DNA of 7,469 bases, taken from the NCBI GenBank assembly GCA_004299545.1, contig SCRB01000395.1, positions 1 through 7,469 of the forward strand. The letters run 5' to 3'. This DNA comes from Rhizobiaceae bacterium. Its GTDB lineage: Bacteria > Pseudomonadota > Alphaproteobacteria > Rhizobiales > Rhizobiaceae. The position numbers and the translations under genes are program-made. Below are positions 7,305-7,469 of this stretch, in pieces. The number at the start of each line of letters is the position of its first letter. The stretch's first letter is position 1. Under the pieces are notes generated by a model that searched no databases, was not told where the DNA came from, and saw only the letters and a program-made list of their open reading frames with translations.

Positions 7305-7469
7305 TGAAGCGACGCTGGCGTATAATCGGCACTGCCGCTCTCTGCGCCGTCGTCCTGTGCACCAGCGCGGCCTATGGCCTCGATGCTCTCGACCGTGCCT
7401 ACCCTCCACCGCTCGGGGAACTGACCTCCGTCTCGACGGAGGTCGTCGGTCGCGACGGACAACTGCTCC
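7304..7469 (+). CDS. pbpC: Penicillin-binding protein 1C, N-terminal fragment (runs off window)
   Basis: The first 55 codons of a bifunctional class A penicillin-binding protein (PBP1C), an inner-membrane enzyme with glycosyltransferase and transpeptidase domains facing the periplasm. Visible are a basic start MKRRWR, a single hydrophobic segment at about 7-25 acting as uncleaved anchor, and the typical juxtamembrane sequence LDALDRAYPPPL followed by STEVVGRDGQLL, where PBP1C proteins begin their periplasmic part. The catalytic domains lie beyond the window. The ATG overlaps the macroglobulin stop (TGATG), and no strong ribosome binding site precedes it, so it is probably translated by coupling. 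Pairing of pbpC with a yfhM-type macroglobulin is a known arrangement and supports the assignment despite the short fragment. Confidence 0.88.
   Translation, partial: MKRRWRIIGTAALCAVVLCTSAAYGLDALDRAYPPPLGELTSVSTEVVGRDGQLL

Noticed and set aside
1..7469. CRISPR array, insertion sequence, phage, toxin-antitoxin or novel defence cassette
   Set aside because: No spaced direct repeats, transposase, integrase, terminal repeats or small paired genes are visible. The window is accounted for by three conserved housekeeping-type genes and one intergenic region.

Overview
The window is GC-rich alphaproteobacterial DNA, most likely from the Rhizobiaceae or close relatives (Rhizobium/Agrobacterium/Shinella type). 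This rests on remembered protein family resemblance: a Tat-exported family 5 solute-binding protein of rhizobial type, and an alpha-2-macroglobulin with an N-terminal PAN domain followed by pbpC. No database search was possible.

Layout: (1) 4-1449, minus strand: a periplasmic peptide-type ABC transporter substrate-binding protein that stops early at the left window edge. (2) 1450-1808: a 359-bp divergent intergenic region with two dyad symmetries and weak promoter candidates for both sides. (3) 1809-7304, plus strand: one very large gene (1831 aa) for a bacterial alpha-2-macroglobulin (yfhM-like), with PAN/Apple domain, TPR-like helices, macroglobulin domains, a bait-region candidate, a GCAEQ thioester and a conserved C-terminal domain. 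(4) 7304-7469, plus strand: the first 55 codons of pbpC (penicillin-binding protein 1C), whose ATG overlaps the macroglobulin stop codon by one base.

The macroglobulin and pbpC form a translationally coupled pair found in many Gram-negative bacteria. The usual interpretation is envelope defence: the macroglobulin traps foreign proteases that breach the outer membrane, and PBP1C repairs peptidoglycan. The divergent binding protein is probably functionally unrelated (solute uptake) and shares only the intergenic region.

The most striking observation is at the left edge. The first 25 bases form a hairpin, and bases 2-19 read on the plus strand encode HYSNPE, the continuation expected for the binding protein on the minus strand. 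This looks like a fold-back (template-switch) artefact or inversion at a contig end, so the apparent stop codon of that gene is probably not real. I found no convincing undescribed system. The best leads for new biology are the PAN-TPR-macroglobulin architecture and the 20-bp dyad in the intergenic region.
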